NCBI GenBank assembly: GCA_036514635.1
Contig: DATBWU010000333.1
Span: 1-54,992 of the forward strand
Origin: DASSFZ01 sp036514635
GTDB taxonomy: Bacteria; Chloroflexota; Anaerolineae; Fen-1058
Direction: 5' to 3'
Length of the DNA stretch: 54,992 nt
Shown one piece after another: positions 19,704 to 28,491 of this stretch (positions within the stretch are counted from its first letter, which is position 1; the number at the start of each line of letters is the position of its first letter). The notes beneath the pieces were generated by a model. The model was not told where the DNA came from. It searched no databases and was given only the letters and a program-made list of their open reading frames with translations. Both the position numbers and the translations under genes were made by a program.

Positions 19704-20519
19704 TCAACCTTTGAGTCTTTGGCAGTGCGCGCAGAAGTGCGTGCCACGCTGCCCCACGGCGATTTTGTGAATGGGCCGCTTGCAGCGACGACACGGCTGA
19801 CCCGCGCGCCCGTAGACTCGAAACTCGTATTCGCCGGATCGATACACCCGATCGAATGTTGCGCCGTTGTGCCGGATGCCGTCGTTCAGTGCGGCGCGGA
19901 TGCCGCGATACAGCGCGCGGACTTCGGCATCGCTCAGCGAGTCGGCGCGGCGTAGCGGATGCAATCGCGCCAGCCACAGCGCCTCGTCGGCGTAAATGTT
20001 GCCGACACCGGCGATGAATCGCTGATCGAGCAGCAGCGACTTCAGGCGGCCTGTGCGCCCGGCGATCAACCGCCGGAACACCGGCAGAGTGAACTCGTCG
20101 CTCAACGGCTCCGGCCCGAGTTGGGCGGTGACGGCTTCTATTGCCTCAACCAGATACATTCGCCCGAACTTACGCATGTCGTTGAAGCGCAACTGCCGCC
20201 CGCCGGACAGATCAAAGATCACGCGGTCGTGTTTGTCAATGGGCCGTTCGCGGGATACCACGTCCAACTGCCCCGACATTTTCAGGTGAATCAGCAAATA
20301 GGCTGCAGGGGTTGGCCGAGTGCCCAGTTCGAAGACGAGATACTTGGCGCGGCGATCGATGGCGCGGATGCGGAGGCCGGTCAGTTGCTGCGAAAACGCA
20401 TCAATCGACGGTCGGGCAATCGTGCGCGGCCAGTAGACCTGAACGGCGGTGATCGTGCGCCCGATCAGTGGCCGGCGCAGGCGGCGGACGATGTTTTCGA
20501 CTTCGGGTAGTTCAGGCAT
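19704..20519 (-). CDS. mutM: Formamidopyrimidine-DNA glycosylase (MutM/Fpg)
   Basis: Fpg excises oxidised purines such as 8-oxoguanine and nicks the strand. The 271-residue protein begins MPELPEVE, with Pro2 as catalytic nucleophile and Glu3. It has the H2TH region (GVGNIYADEALW) and the zinc finger CRRC...CAHC at the C-terminus. Lys of the LIHLKMSGQL loop is present. It starts two bases after the methyltransferase stop and ends 4 nt before the next gene, so it belongs to a compact operon. Confidence 0.96.
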   Translation of the reverse strand: MPELPEVENIVRRLRRPLIGRTITAVQVYWPRTIARPSIDAFSQQLTGLRIRAIDRRAKYLVFELGTRPTPAAYLLIHLKMSGQLDVVSRERPIDKHDRVIFDLSGGRQLRFNDMRKFGRMYLVEAIEAVTAQLGPEPLSDEFTLPVFRRLIAGRTGRLKSLLLDQRFIAGVGNIYADEALWLARLHPLRRADSLSDAEVRALYRGIRAALNDGIRHNGATFDRVYRSGEYEFRVYGRAGQPCRRCKRPIHKIAVGQRGTHFCAHCQRLKG

Positions 20520-20521
20520 GA

Positions 20522-21247
20522 TTAAATCGGTCTCAAGCGCGCGATGCGCACGCGCTCGCGCAGGATGATGTCCTTGTCGCGCTCCGGCGTGCTCGTGAGT
20601 TCTTCGATTCGCGCCAGGGTGATCTCGTCGATGCGAGCATTTTCCCAGCCTTCGGTCAGGTAGTCACGCAGTTCGGCGAGCGTATCGGCATACGTCGCGA
20701 ACGAGAGCGTCCCCTCGCGCTCAACGGCGAACAGCCCGCTCTTCACCACTTTCGCCAGCGCTTCGTCGGCGGCCGCGTAGTCCGAATAATCGTCGGTTTC
20801 GTGCAGCCAGCCGGCCGTGTGCATCTGAGCACCGACGCGCACCTCGATCTCGGTCGCCTCCGGCGTGGGGTGAATGTCGACCAGGACGCTGCCGGGCTTC
20901 AGCAGGCGATGGATTTTCTCAAGGGCATGACCCATGCCCGCGCGCTCGATTCATCACAACGCCCACGACAGGATCACCGTGTCGAAGATCGCGTCGGGCG
21001 CGTCGTAATCGGCAATGCCAACGGCGCGAAACTCGACGCGCAGATCGGGCGGCCGATCTTCGAGCGCGGCTTTGATCTCGTCTTCGTCGGGGTCGATGGC
21101 GACGACGCGCGCCGCGTGCCGGGCATAGCGCCACGTCAGCCGGCCATCGCCGCAGCCGATCTCCAGCACGCGCTTCCCGGCGAAACTTCCGGCGAAGTCG
21201 AGCAGAGCGGTGGCTTCAGAATCTTCGGGATCGAGACGAATGGGCAT
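20522..21247 (-). CDS. Class I SAM methyltransferase with two in-frame UGA codons (candidate selenoprotein)
   Basis: One continuous frame of 241 codons with UGA UGA at codons 98-99 (20956-20951). Before the stops is a Rossmann methyltransferase N-terminus with motif I VLEIGCGDG (27-35), ending DTVILSWAL. After the stops the same frame continues IERAGMGHALEKIHRLLKPG, the normal post-motif II/III helix. In relatives I recall, this place reads SWSLCC, so both UGA codons replace cysteines. A perfect stem-loop (20939-20923, loop GGU) lies 18 nt after the second UGA, the spacing and first-loop G expected of a bacterial SECIS. UGA ends other genes here, so it is not globally reassigned. Two consecutive random nonsense mutations, or reinitiation at the ATG at 20935, are the alternatives. 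The start ATG is at 21247. Substrate unknown. Confidence 0.65.
20923..20939 (-). promoter_or_regulatory. SECIS-like stem-loop after the UGA pair
   Basis: On the minus strand GGGCATG pairs perfectly with CATGCCC around a GGT loop. The loop begins 18 nt after the second UGA and 21 nt after the first. Bacterial SECIS elements sit at about this distance, with G at the start of the apical loop. Confidence 0.6.
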
Positions 21248-21257
21248 AGAATAAAAC

Positions 21258-21326
21258 CTCACCCCTTCCCCTCGCCTGGGCAAAGCACAGGCGAGGGGAA
21301 GGGGCCGGGGGATGGGGTGAGGTAAA
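21258..21326. repeat. CCCCTTCCCCTCGCC-family long hairpin, copy 1
   Basis: CCCCTTCCCCTCGCCTG and CAGGCGAGGGGAAGGGG form a perfect 17-bp stem with flanking CTCA/TGAG, closing on a 9-nt loop. It lies between the methyltransferase and the eRF1-like gene, and a relative is at 51415-51535. It may reduce read-through, but no T tract follows on the minus strand. Confidence 0.65.
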
Positions 21327-21331
21327 AGGTA

Positions 21332-22435
21332 TCAGTAGCGCAACAGCGCCCCCACGCCGGCTTCCTTCAACCGGGGGTGATCCTTGATCACTCGAATCTT
21401 CCCGCCCTGCGTCAAGACCTGCTCGATCATCGCCTCCACCGCGTGCGGAATCGGCGAGAATGTCCCTCCGCAGAACGGGCACTTGTCCAATGACTGCGCG
21501 GTCAGATAGCCGCAGGTGTCGCAGCGATAGCCGGGGGCAGCGTAGCCTTCCGAGACCACCAGCGTCTGGATGCGCCCTTCATGTGCGGCGGTGAGCGTGT
21601 CGTCCAGGCGCGCTACGCCGTTTGAGCCTTTGGCTGCGGCGGTGATGATCGTATCGGCCAACTCGAACTCGCGCCGATGCGCAGCCTCTTCCAGCAGTCT
21701 ATAGGTGATGTCGCGCAGGTCGAGGTCGGCGAGGTCGATCCGGGCGTTGAAAGTGCCGACGACGCGGTCGGGCCACGGCGCGGACAACAGGCCGATGAAT
21801 TCCTTCACCACGTCATCTGCCCCGCCGGCGAGCACTTGCGTGCAGCGATTCGCCGCGAAGAACGCGCTGGCCGTCGCCGCCGAGTCTTTCACGTTGCGCC
21901 GGATCACTTCGGCGACGCGGCGCGCGACGTGCCCCTCCGTCCCGCCGCGCTGCCCCACCACGGACGAGCCGCGCCCGGCCTTGACCGAGCGCACTTCTTC
22001 GCCCATGGTTCCTTCGACAGCCATTAACTCGCCCATCTGGTAGTGCATCAGTTTCACGCCCAGCCGATCGATCAGCGCCACGGCGTAACTGCCGTACGTA
22101 TCCCACAGCGCCATCAGCGGCGCGAGGTAAGGCTTAGACCCGACGTGAATGTGATTGGGCAGCGGCAGCGGCAACGGGAACGTCTGCCACAAGCCGCTGC
22201 GCTGCGCCGCAAACAGGGCCACGCCGCGCGCCGACCAGTCGAACTCGTGATCAAAGTAGTTTTCAATGCGGGCTACATCCTCGGGGGCTGCGCTTCCGTT
22301 CGCGCTTTTCAACAGGTGGCGCAACGCGAGCCGGTGCTCATCGGTGTGCTGCGTGGGATCGAAATTGAGGTATAGGCTGAGGACATCCGACCCGTGATAC
22401 GACGCGAGCTGCAGCAAATCGTTTTCGCTCAACAT
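21332..22435 (-). CDS. eRF1/Vms1-like protein with zinc ribbon
   Basis: A 367-residue protein that looks like a bacterial relative of archaeo-eukaryotic release factor eRF1 (baeRF/VLRF1 group). It has the N-terminal part LSLYLNF, a middle domain with FNARIDLADLDLRDITYRLLEE, and GGTEGHVARRVAEVI, then a C-terminal zinc ribbon CDTC...CPFC. Relatives act on stalled ribosomes as peptidyl-tRNA hydrolases; the sequence YGSYAVALIDR and VVGQRGGTEG fit the central domain. Assignment is from overall pattern and is not certain. The ATG at 22435 has AAGGAGAG 5-6 nt upstream. It is co-directional with HtrA upstream and the methyltransferase downstream. Confidence 0.7.
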   Translation of the reverse strand: MLSENDLLQLASYHGSDVLSLYLNFDPTQHTDEHRLALRHLLKSANGSAAPEDVARIENYFDHEFDWSARGVALFAAQRSGLWQTFPLPLPLPNHIHVGSKPYLAPLMALWDTYGSYAVALIDRLGVKLMHYQMGELMAVEGTMGEEVRSVKAGRGSSVVGQRGGTEGHVARRVAEVIRRNVKDSAATASAFFAANRCTQVLAGGADDVVKEFIGLLSAPWPDRVVGTFNARIDLADLDLRDITYRLLEEAAHRREFELADTIITAAAKGSNGVARLDDTLTAAHEGRIQTLVVSEGYAAPGYRCDTCGYLTAQSLDKCPFCGGTFSPIPHAVEAMIEQVLTQGGKIRVIKDHPRLKEAGVGALLRY

Positions 22436-22488
22436 ACGCCTCTCCTTAGTAGGCGGATGACACAACCACCCGCGTGGATGTGGAACGT

Positions 22489-23676
<1,188 letters not shown>

Positions 23677-23756
23677 GGGAACCTCGTTCTAGGCCACTAC
23701 GGTAGACGCCTCCCGTCGGCGAGTGAAAGGTTGAACGGTAGTCACGCGCCGACGCG

Positions 23757-24656
23757 CTAACGCGCCCGCAGCCGGGACAGTTCGGTGAACAGCTTCTTTT
23801 CTTCGGATGACAGGTTTTGTGGAATGCGGATGTGGGCCTTCACCAGCACATCACCGCGCATCTTGGGATCGTGCAAATGGGGCATCCCCTGGCCACGCAG
23901 TCGGAAGGTGCGGCCGTCTTGCGTCTCGGGCGGTATCTTGAGCGACAGCGTGCCGTCGAGCGTGGGCACACTCACCTCGCCGCCCAGCACGGCCGTGTAC
24001 AAATCGATCGGGAGCTCCAGCAAGAGATCGTCGCCCTCGCGCTGGAAGCGGCTGTGCGGGCGGACGTTGACCACCAAATACAGATCGCCGCCCGGCGCAT
24101 TGCCGATGCTCGATCCACCCTCACCCGCCACGCGCACTCTGGAGCCGGTCTTCACGCCCGGCGGTATCTTCACTTCCAGGTTCTTGCCGTTTTTATCGAA
24201 AGTGACGGTCGCGCCGTGGAATGCCTCTTCGAGCGACACCTCGACGTTTTGCTCGATGTCTTGCCCGCGCACCCGCGCGCCCGCGCGGCGACTCCGGGTC
24301 GCGCCGCCAAAAAGGGTCGTGAAGAAATCCGAGAAACTCCCACCGCCAAACAGGTCGTCCAGATCCTCGACACGGATATTCCCGGGCTGGCCCCAGTCGA
24401 AGCCGCGCGGATTGCCGCCCATGCGTTGCCACTCCTGATAGCGCGTGCCGAGTTGATCGTACTTGCGGCGCTTGTCAAGGTCGCTCAGCACATCGTAGGC
24501 TTCGTTGATGTCCTTCAGGCGATCTTCAGCCTTCTTGTTGCCGGGGTTGCGGTCGGGGTGATGCTCGCGCGCCAGTTTGCGGTAGGCACGTTTGATCTCG
24601 GCGGCGCTGGCGGTCTTCGGCACGCCGAGAGTCTTGTAGTAGTCCTTGTAGTCCAT
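23757..24656 (-). CDS. cbpA: DnaJ-like co-chaperone (CbpA type)
   Basis: A 299-residue type II J-protein. The J domain (1-70) has the HPDR motif (EHHPDRNPG) that stimulates DnaK. A Gly/Phe-rich stretch (75-125) is followed by two client-binding domains (LEVKIPPGVKTGSRVRVAGEG and LSLKIPPETQDGRTFRLRGQG), with no zinc-finger domain. It therefore resembles CbpA rather than DnaJ. Its own promoter is at 24705-24734. The HtrA protease follows in the same direction. Confidence 0.93.
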   Translation of the reverse strand: MDYKDYYKTLGVPKTASAAEIKRAYRKLAREHHPDRNPGNKKAEDRLKDINEAYDVLSDLDKRRKYDQLGTRYQEWQRMGGNPRGFDWGQPGNIRVEDLDDLFGGGSFSDFFTTLFGGATRSRRAGARVRGQDIEQNVEVSLEEAFHGATVTFDKNGKNLEVKIPPGVKTGSRVRVAGEGGSSIGNAPGGDLYLVVNVRPHSRFQREGDDLLLELPIDLYTAVLGGEVSVPTLDGTLSLKIPPETQDGRTFRLRGQGMPHLHDPKMRGDVLVKAHIRIPQNLSSEEKKLFTELSRLRAR

Positions 24657-24704
24657 AGGGTACTCGCTTCAAGCGATCAGCCAGTAAAACGCGAATCCAC
24701 GATA

Positions 24705-24734
24705 ATTGTAGGTTTAATGGAAGAGCATGTCAAG
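24705..24734 (-). promoter_or_regulatory. Promoter of the cbpA gene
   Basis: On the minus strand TTGACA (24734-24729) and TACAAT (24710-24705) are separated by 18 bp. This leaves a leader of about 40 nt before the ATG at 24656. No CIRCE-type palindrome was seen. Confidence 0.65.
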
Positions 24735-24746
24735 GCACGGGAGAAA

Positions 24747-24779
24747 GACTTCCGAAGTCTCCAAGACTTCGGAAGTCTC
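24747..24779. repeat. AGACTTC palindromic hairpin
   Basis: Two 15-base arms that are exact complements, AGACTTCCGAAGTCT and AGACTTCGGAAGTCT, surround a CCA loop. Each arm is itself nearly palindromic. It stands between the cbpA promoter and MITE copy 2. Confidence 0.7.
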
Positions 24780-24792
24780 TGTCTTTGTCTAT

Positions 24793-24905
24793 ACTCGACG
24801 CGGGAACAATCTGCGGTTTTGCTCACCGACCGCGTCCTCGCGGTCGATCAGGATAGACGCCCGCGTGGACGCGGGCTTTGAGCAGCAAAAAGCGCAACTT
24901 GTGAG
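24793..24905 (+). mobile_element. MITE-like element, copy 2 with 11-bp direct repeats
   Basis: The 113-bp unit is nearly identical to copy 1. It is flanked by exact direct repeats GTCTTTGTCTA at 24782-24792 and 24906-24916, as expected of a target-site duplication. It lies between the SPFH and cbpA genes. It has no coding capacity. Confidence 0.75.
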
Positions 24906-24926
24906 TCTTTGTCTAGATGATCTAGG

Positions 24927-25994
24927 CTACGGCGTCGGTGTAGGTTGCGGCGTCGCCACAGGCGTTGCGGCGGGTGACGCTTGCTGATTCAGCAGGCTCG
25001 CGATGTCGATGATGAACGGCGCGTTCGATGGGAGCAGGACGGTGTTGATACTCGGCGAGAGTTTCTCGATGTAGCGGAAGGTCAGCAGGTCTGGGTTCGC
25101 CTTAAGCGCCTCGCTGACCAGACGCAGCGCTTCGGCTTCGGCCTGCGCGCGCAGAATCGTTGACTGGGCGTCGCCCTCGGCTTTGGTAATCGCCGCGTCG
25201 CGCTGGCCGCGCGCTTCCTCGCGCAATCGCTCGGCTTCCTGCTTCTGCTGCTCGACCAGGAAGCGGGCGCGCAGCGCGTTCTGCTCGGCGATCTGCTTCT
25301 GCTCGATCGAGTTGGCGTACTCCTCGGTGAAGGCCACGTTGCGCAGGATAAACTCGACCAACTCCAGGCCTTGCTCGTCGAGCGTCTTCGCCATGCGCTG
25401 GGTGATTTCGGCGGTCAATTCCCCGCGCCGCGTGCTGTACACTTCCTCAATGCCGAACTGGGAGACCACATCGCGCATGACGCCGCGCGCCGCCGGGCGC
25501 ACGATGCCGTCGACGTAGCCGTTCTGCCACTTGATGTGCACGTCGAGCACCTTGCTGGGGTTGATGCGGAAGATGATCGAAGCATCGATGCTCACCTGTT
25601 GGCCGTCCGACGTGCGCGCATCGATCGAATCGTCGCCCCGGATTGCTCCTTCCGCCGGCGCGATGGACATGGTGTAGTTCTGATTCGAAATCGGGTACGT
25701 GATCACCGTCTCGACGAAGGGCACGATCAAGGTCAGACCCGGCTCCAGCGGTCCGCGCAGGCCGCCGGGCGAGATGGGGCTGATCACCACGCCGCGCGAC
25801 TGCGCCTCAATGAACACCAGGCCCGCGCCGAGCGCGTTCAGGCTGATGCCGATCACCAGCAACAAGACCACCACGATGATCGAGATGCGCGTGGGGCGTC
25901 CCTGCGAGCGCAGGCTGACGACGTAAAACACGTACAGCACCAACAGGCCAATCGCGCCCCAGCCCACGATGCTCAGAAGAGGTGAGATACTCAC
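24927..25994 (-). CDS. SPFH/prohibitin (band 7) family membrane protein
   Basis: A 355-residue protein with two N-terminal membrane helices (about 1-27 and 37-60), an SPFH domain (about 65-240, GVVISPISPGGL to FILRNVAFTEEY), and a long helical region with QKQEAERLREEARGQRDA that would oligomerise. It ends in a Pro/Thr-rich tail. Prohibitin-like proteins form ring scaffolds and often partner with AAA proteases; none is adjacent. The start is GTG at 25994 because GGAGGA lies 6 nt upstream; the in-frame ATG at 26024 lacks such a site. A TATAAT at 26056-26061 is a possible -10 element. Confidence 0.88.
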   Translation of the reverse strand: MSISPLLSIVGWGAIGLLVLYVFYVVSLRSQGRPTRISIIVVVLLLVIGISLNALGAGLVFIEAQSRGVVISPISPGGLRGPLEPGLTLIVPFVETVITYPISNQNYTMSIAPAEGAIRGDDSIDARTSDGQQVSIDASIIFRINPSKVLDVHIKWQNGYVDGIVRPAARGVMRDVVSQFGIEEVYSTRRGELTAEITQRMAKTLDEQGLELVEFILRNVAFTEEYANSIEQKQIAEQNALRARFLVEQQKQEAERLREEARGQRDAAITKAEGDAQSTILRAQAEAEALRLVSEALKANPDLLTFRYIEKLSPSINTVLLPSNAPFIIDIASLLNQQASPAATPVATPQPTPTP

Positions 25995-26055
25995 GTTTAT
26001 CCTCCATTTTGATTCGCGCATCACAGCGCGAAAGCGATCTTGGGAATCACAGGGG

Positions 26056-26061
26056 ATTATA
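26056..26061 (-). promoter_or_regulatory. Possible -10 box of the SPFH gene
   Basis: GGTATAATCCCC on the minus strand contains an exact TATAAT, about 62 bp upstream of the GTG start. No convincing -35 box is present at 16-18 bp. Confidence 0.4.
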
Positions 26062-26151
26062 CCCCCCTATTGCAAAGTCATGCGACGGCTGGCTGACATC
26101 TGCGCCGCCAGCCGAAACCCAGTTTCTGTCAGACACCGGATTGCTCTCGGC

Positions 26152-26180
26152 TTGCGTTTCCGCCTCACCGAACCGATAAT
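26152..26180 (+). promoter_or_regulatory. Promoter of the pyrK-like gene (leaderless)
   Basis: TTGCGT (26152-26157) and GATAAT (26175-26180) are separated by 17 bp. Transcription would start at about 26187, the first base of the start codon, which has no Shine-Dalgarno. Confidence 0.5.
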
Positions 26181-26186
26181 CGGGCT

Positions 26187-26903
26187 ATGCGGCAAACACT
26201 GGCTGAAATTGCAGCCATTGATGCGGTCGGGCCGTTCTGCCGGGTGCGATTCTCCGCGCCCGACCTGGCCGCCGCGCTGGAGCCGGGCCGCGCGGTGTTG
26301 GCCCGTTGGCCGGATGCCTACCTGCGCCGGGCGTGGTGGCCGTGCGCTATCGACGCCGATGCGTTCTCTGTGCTGGCGCATCCGGCGCAGATCGAGTCGC
26401 TGAGAACCGGCGATCGCGTGGATGTGTTAGGGCCGGTCGGGCGCGGATTTCAGGTCGATGTCGCCACGCGCAATCTTCTGCTCGTCGCCGGATCGACTTC
26501 GCTCGCCTTCACACTCGGCCCGCTGCTGCCGCTGGCCGACCGCGCGCTGCCGGAAGGCCGCTCGGTGACGCTGGCGTTTGCCGCGCCGAATCCCGAAGTG
26601 GCCTATCCCGTATCTTCACTCTCGCCGGCCATCGAGGTTATCCGGGCGATGGATACCGACCTGATCGATCTTCTGTCGGATGCCATCGCTTGGGCCGATC
26701 AGGTTCTCGCCTGCGGCCCGACCGGTTTCACGACGAGACTATCCGCCCACATCCGTTCGATTCGCCGCCCCGCGCCGCGCGGTTTCTTCCAGGCACTGAA
26801 CCCGGTGCACCTGCCGTGTGGCGTCGGCGCGTGCGGCGTGTGCCGAACCGGATCGCGGCTGGCCTGCGTCGACGGGCCGGTGTTTGAACTGAATGACATC
26901 TGA
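26187..26903 (+). CDS. PyrK-like iron-sulfur flavoprotein (dihydroorotate dehydrogenase electron-transfer type)
   Basis: A 238-residue ferredoxin-reductase-fold protein like PyrK, which passes electrons from a PyrD subunit to NAD. An FAD-binding barrel (1-95, with LRRAWWPCAI near the flavin site) precedes a nucleotide-binding half with CGPTG. The C-terminal 2Fe-2S motif has C211, C216, C219 and C227 (Cx4C, Cx2C, Cx7C; the last spacing is shorter than in B. subtilis PyrK). The next gene, 21 nt downstream, is a PyrD-like protein that has lost catalytic residues, so the pair may not make orotate. Confidence 0.82.
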   Translation: MRQTLAEIAAIDAVGPFCRVRFSAPDLAAALEPGRAVLARWPDAYLRRAWWPCAIDADAFSVLAHPAQIESLRTGDRVDVLGPVGRGFQVDVATRNLLLVAGSTSLAFTLGPLLPLADRALPEGRSVTLAFAAPNPEVAYPVSSLSPAIEVIRAMDTDLIDLLSDAIAWADQVLACGPTGFTTRLSAHIRSIRRPAPRGFFQALNPVHLPCGVGACGVCRTGSRLACVDGPVFELNDI

Positions 26904-26924
26904 AGTCAATGAAAGAGGTCTGTC

Positions 26925-27731
26925 ATGATCGAGCTCGCGCCACAGCACAAAACCGGCCTGTCGCTCAAGTCGCCGATAATGCCTGCCTCGGGCAGCGCCG
27001 GATTCGCCGCCGAGTACGCCGCGCTGATCGATTGGAGCCGCTGGGGCGCGTTCGTCACGAACCCGGTCACGGCGCGACCGCGCCCGCCCGCGGGCGAGCC
27101 GGTCACTATCGATCTGGGCGCGGCCGTGCTGATGCACGCCGGTATCCCCAATCCCGGCGTCCGTGCTGTGATCGACGATAGTCGCAGCGCGTGGAAGCGC
27201 ATGGGCGTGCCGGTGATTGTTCATGTTGCGGGCACGACACCCGATGACGTGGCCGAATGTGTGGTGCGGCTGGCGATTATCGACGAGGTACATGCGGTGG
27301 AGCTGGGCGTGCGCGACGAAGAAGACGAGGGCGCGATCGCCGCGCTGATCGGGGCTGCCATCGAGGCGAGCGAGAAGCCGGTGCTGGTGCGGCTGCCGTT
27401 CGAGCGCGCCGCCGAGTTCGCAGCCACGTGCGTCGACGCCGGCGCGAAGGCGCTGGTCGTCGCCGCGCCGCCGCGTGGAACGCTGCTGCACGGCGATGGG
27501 TTTGTGTCGGGCCGAATTTACGGTCGGGGTGTGCTGCCGCTCGCGCTGCGCGCCGTGCGAGAGGTTCATGCGCTCGTCGACGCGCCGATCGTCGCGTCGG
27601 GCGGGGTCCACGCCGTCGAAGATGCGCGGGCCATGCTGAGTGCGGGTGCGGTCGCGGTGCAGGTCGATGCGCTCATTTGGCGCGATCCGAAAGCGGCGCT
27701 GGCGATTGCGGAGGCGTTTGCGACGGACTAA
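26925..27731 (+). CDS. PyrD-like (dihydroorotate dehydrogenase-fold) protein lacking active-site residues
   Basis: A 268-residue TIM-barrel protein clearly derived from class 1B dihydroorotate dehydrogenase: PIMPASGSAGF, IPNPGVRAVI, HAVELG and the FMN-phosphate segment IVASGGVHAVEDARAM are present. The catalytic Cys region (NISCPN in active enzymes) reads GVRDEED, the TKG lysine is replaced in VTNPVT, and VKL reads VRL. Flavin may still bind but dihydroorotate oxidation is unlikely. AAGAGGT sits before the ATG at 26925. It follows the PyrK-like gene and probably forms a complex with it for another substrate. Confidence 0.75.
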   Translation: MIELAPQHKTGLSLKSPIMPASGSAGFAAEYAALIDWSRWGAFVTNPVTARPRPPAGEPVTIDLGAAVLMHAGIPNPGVRAVIDDSRSAWKRMGVPVIVHVAGTTPDDVAECVVRLAIIDEVHAVELGVRDEEDEGAIAALIGAAIEASEKPVLVRLPFERAAEFAATCVDAGAKALVVAAPPRGTLLHGDGFVSGRIYGRGVLPLALRAVREVHALVDAPIVASGGVHAVEDARAMLSAGAVAVQVDALIWRDPKAALAIAEAFATD

Positions 27732-27736
27732 GAACG

Positions 27737-27761
27737 GCCCTCCCGGCTTCTGAGGGAGGGC
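27737..27761. terminator. Terminator hairpin after the pyrD-like gene
   Basis: GCCCTCCC and GGGAGGGC form an 8-bp GC stem with a 9-nt loop, followed by GGGTTTCTCTT. It lies between this gene and the convergent toxin gene. Confidence 0.65.
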
Positions 27762-27770
27762 GGGTTTCTC

Positions 27771-28076
27771 TTACTCGCCCACATCACTCAGAAGTTCAGG
27801 CAGGTCATCGTAGTCATACGGTGGCCGCCTGCGCACAGCTACAACGGCTACCAGATGCACATCGGTCTCAATAACAGCGTACAAGATGCGCCACTGATCG
27901 AGCCGCAGGCGCCGCAGTTCAGCGCCCGCCAGTTCGAATTCGAGTCGGCGAGTATTTGACGGGCGGGGATCGTCGGCGAGATCTTTAATGGCACGACGTA
28001 TTCGTTGCCGAACATGCCCCGACAGGTGTTTGATCTCGGCCTGTGCAGTGGGCGAGACGTCAAGCCGGTACTTCAC
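27771..28076 (-). CDS. RelE/ParE-type toxin
   Basis: A 101-residue protein with the RelE fold pattern: KYRLDVSPTAQAEIKHL, an RRAIKDLADDPRPSNTRRLE basic segment, then LRLDQWRILYAVIE and VVAVRRRPPYDYDDL. RelE toxins cut mRNA in the ribosome; ParE relatives inhibit gyrase, and the sequence alone does not decide, though the WRILYAV core favours RelE. It overlaps the antitoxin gene by 17 nt, the usual coupled arrangement. Confidence 0.88.
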   Translation of the reverse strand: MKYRLDVSPTAQAEIKHLSGHVRQRIRRAIKDLADDPRPSNTRRLEFELAGAELRRLRLDQWRILYAVIETDVHLVAVVAVRRRPPYDYDDLPELLSDVGE

Positions 28077-28329
28077 CGGCTTCCTCCCATTCGCTTAACT
28101 CCGCCTCAAATTCTTCCCATGCTTTCCAACCATTCGGGCGCTCACCGCGCGCCAGCACTTCTAGATCGGCAGCGGCCTGGCGCAAGATGTCGCTATCCTC
28201 TTGATCTTCAAGCCGCTCGACAATTGACTTCCACGTTGCCAGATCGACAAGCACTGCTGCTGGTTGTCCATCCGGCCCGACGACGTAACTCGGAGAGCGG
28301 ATTGTCTGGAGCCATTTTTGAGTTGTCAT
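28060..28329 (-). CDS. Antitoxin of the RelE-type pair
   Basis: An 89-residue acidic protein beginning MTTQKWLQTI. It has a Phd/YefM-like N-terminus (SPSYVVGPDGQPAAVLVDLATWKSIVERLED) that would dimerise and bind DNA, and a C-terminal helix rich in Glu and Trp that would wrap the toxin. The ATG at 28329 has GGAGGA upstream; longer starts lack it. Such antitoxins repress their own operon, so an operator around 28340-28390 is likely, although no clear palindrome was seen. Confidence 0.85.
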   Translation of the reverse strand: MTTQKWLQTIRSPSYVVGPDGQPAAVLVDLATWKSIVERLEDQEDSDILRQAAADLEVLARGERPNGWKAWEEFEAELSEWEEAGEVPA

Positions 28330-28439
28330 GGCGATCCTCCACTTTTTAGGCTTGGGCCGGCTGGAGTGCTGAACCAAGTCGTTACGCGATACCGAAGTTC
28401 AGTATAACACCGCCCGGAATGAGAAGCAACACAACCCGC

Positions 28440-28469
28440 AAAAAGATGAAGGGCGCGTGCGCGCCCTTC
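28440..28469 (-). terminator. Terminator of the cysteine operon
   Basis: On the minus strand GAAGGGCGC pairs with GCGCCCTTC (28469-28448), followed by ATCTTTTTG. It lies 23 nt downstream of the MoeB-rhodanese stop. Confidence 0.8.
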
Positions 28470-28491
28470 GTTGTTCTCTGCCAGTCGCTCG

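Noticed and set aside
20522..20935. Separate 137-residue gene starting at the ATG inside the methyltransferase
   Set aside because: It shares the frame of the preceding half, has no ribosome site, and its first residues continue the methyltransferase helix, so it is treated as the second half of one gene.
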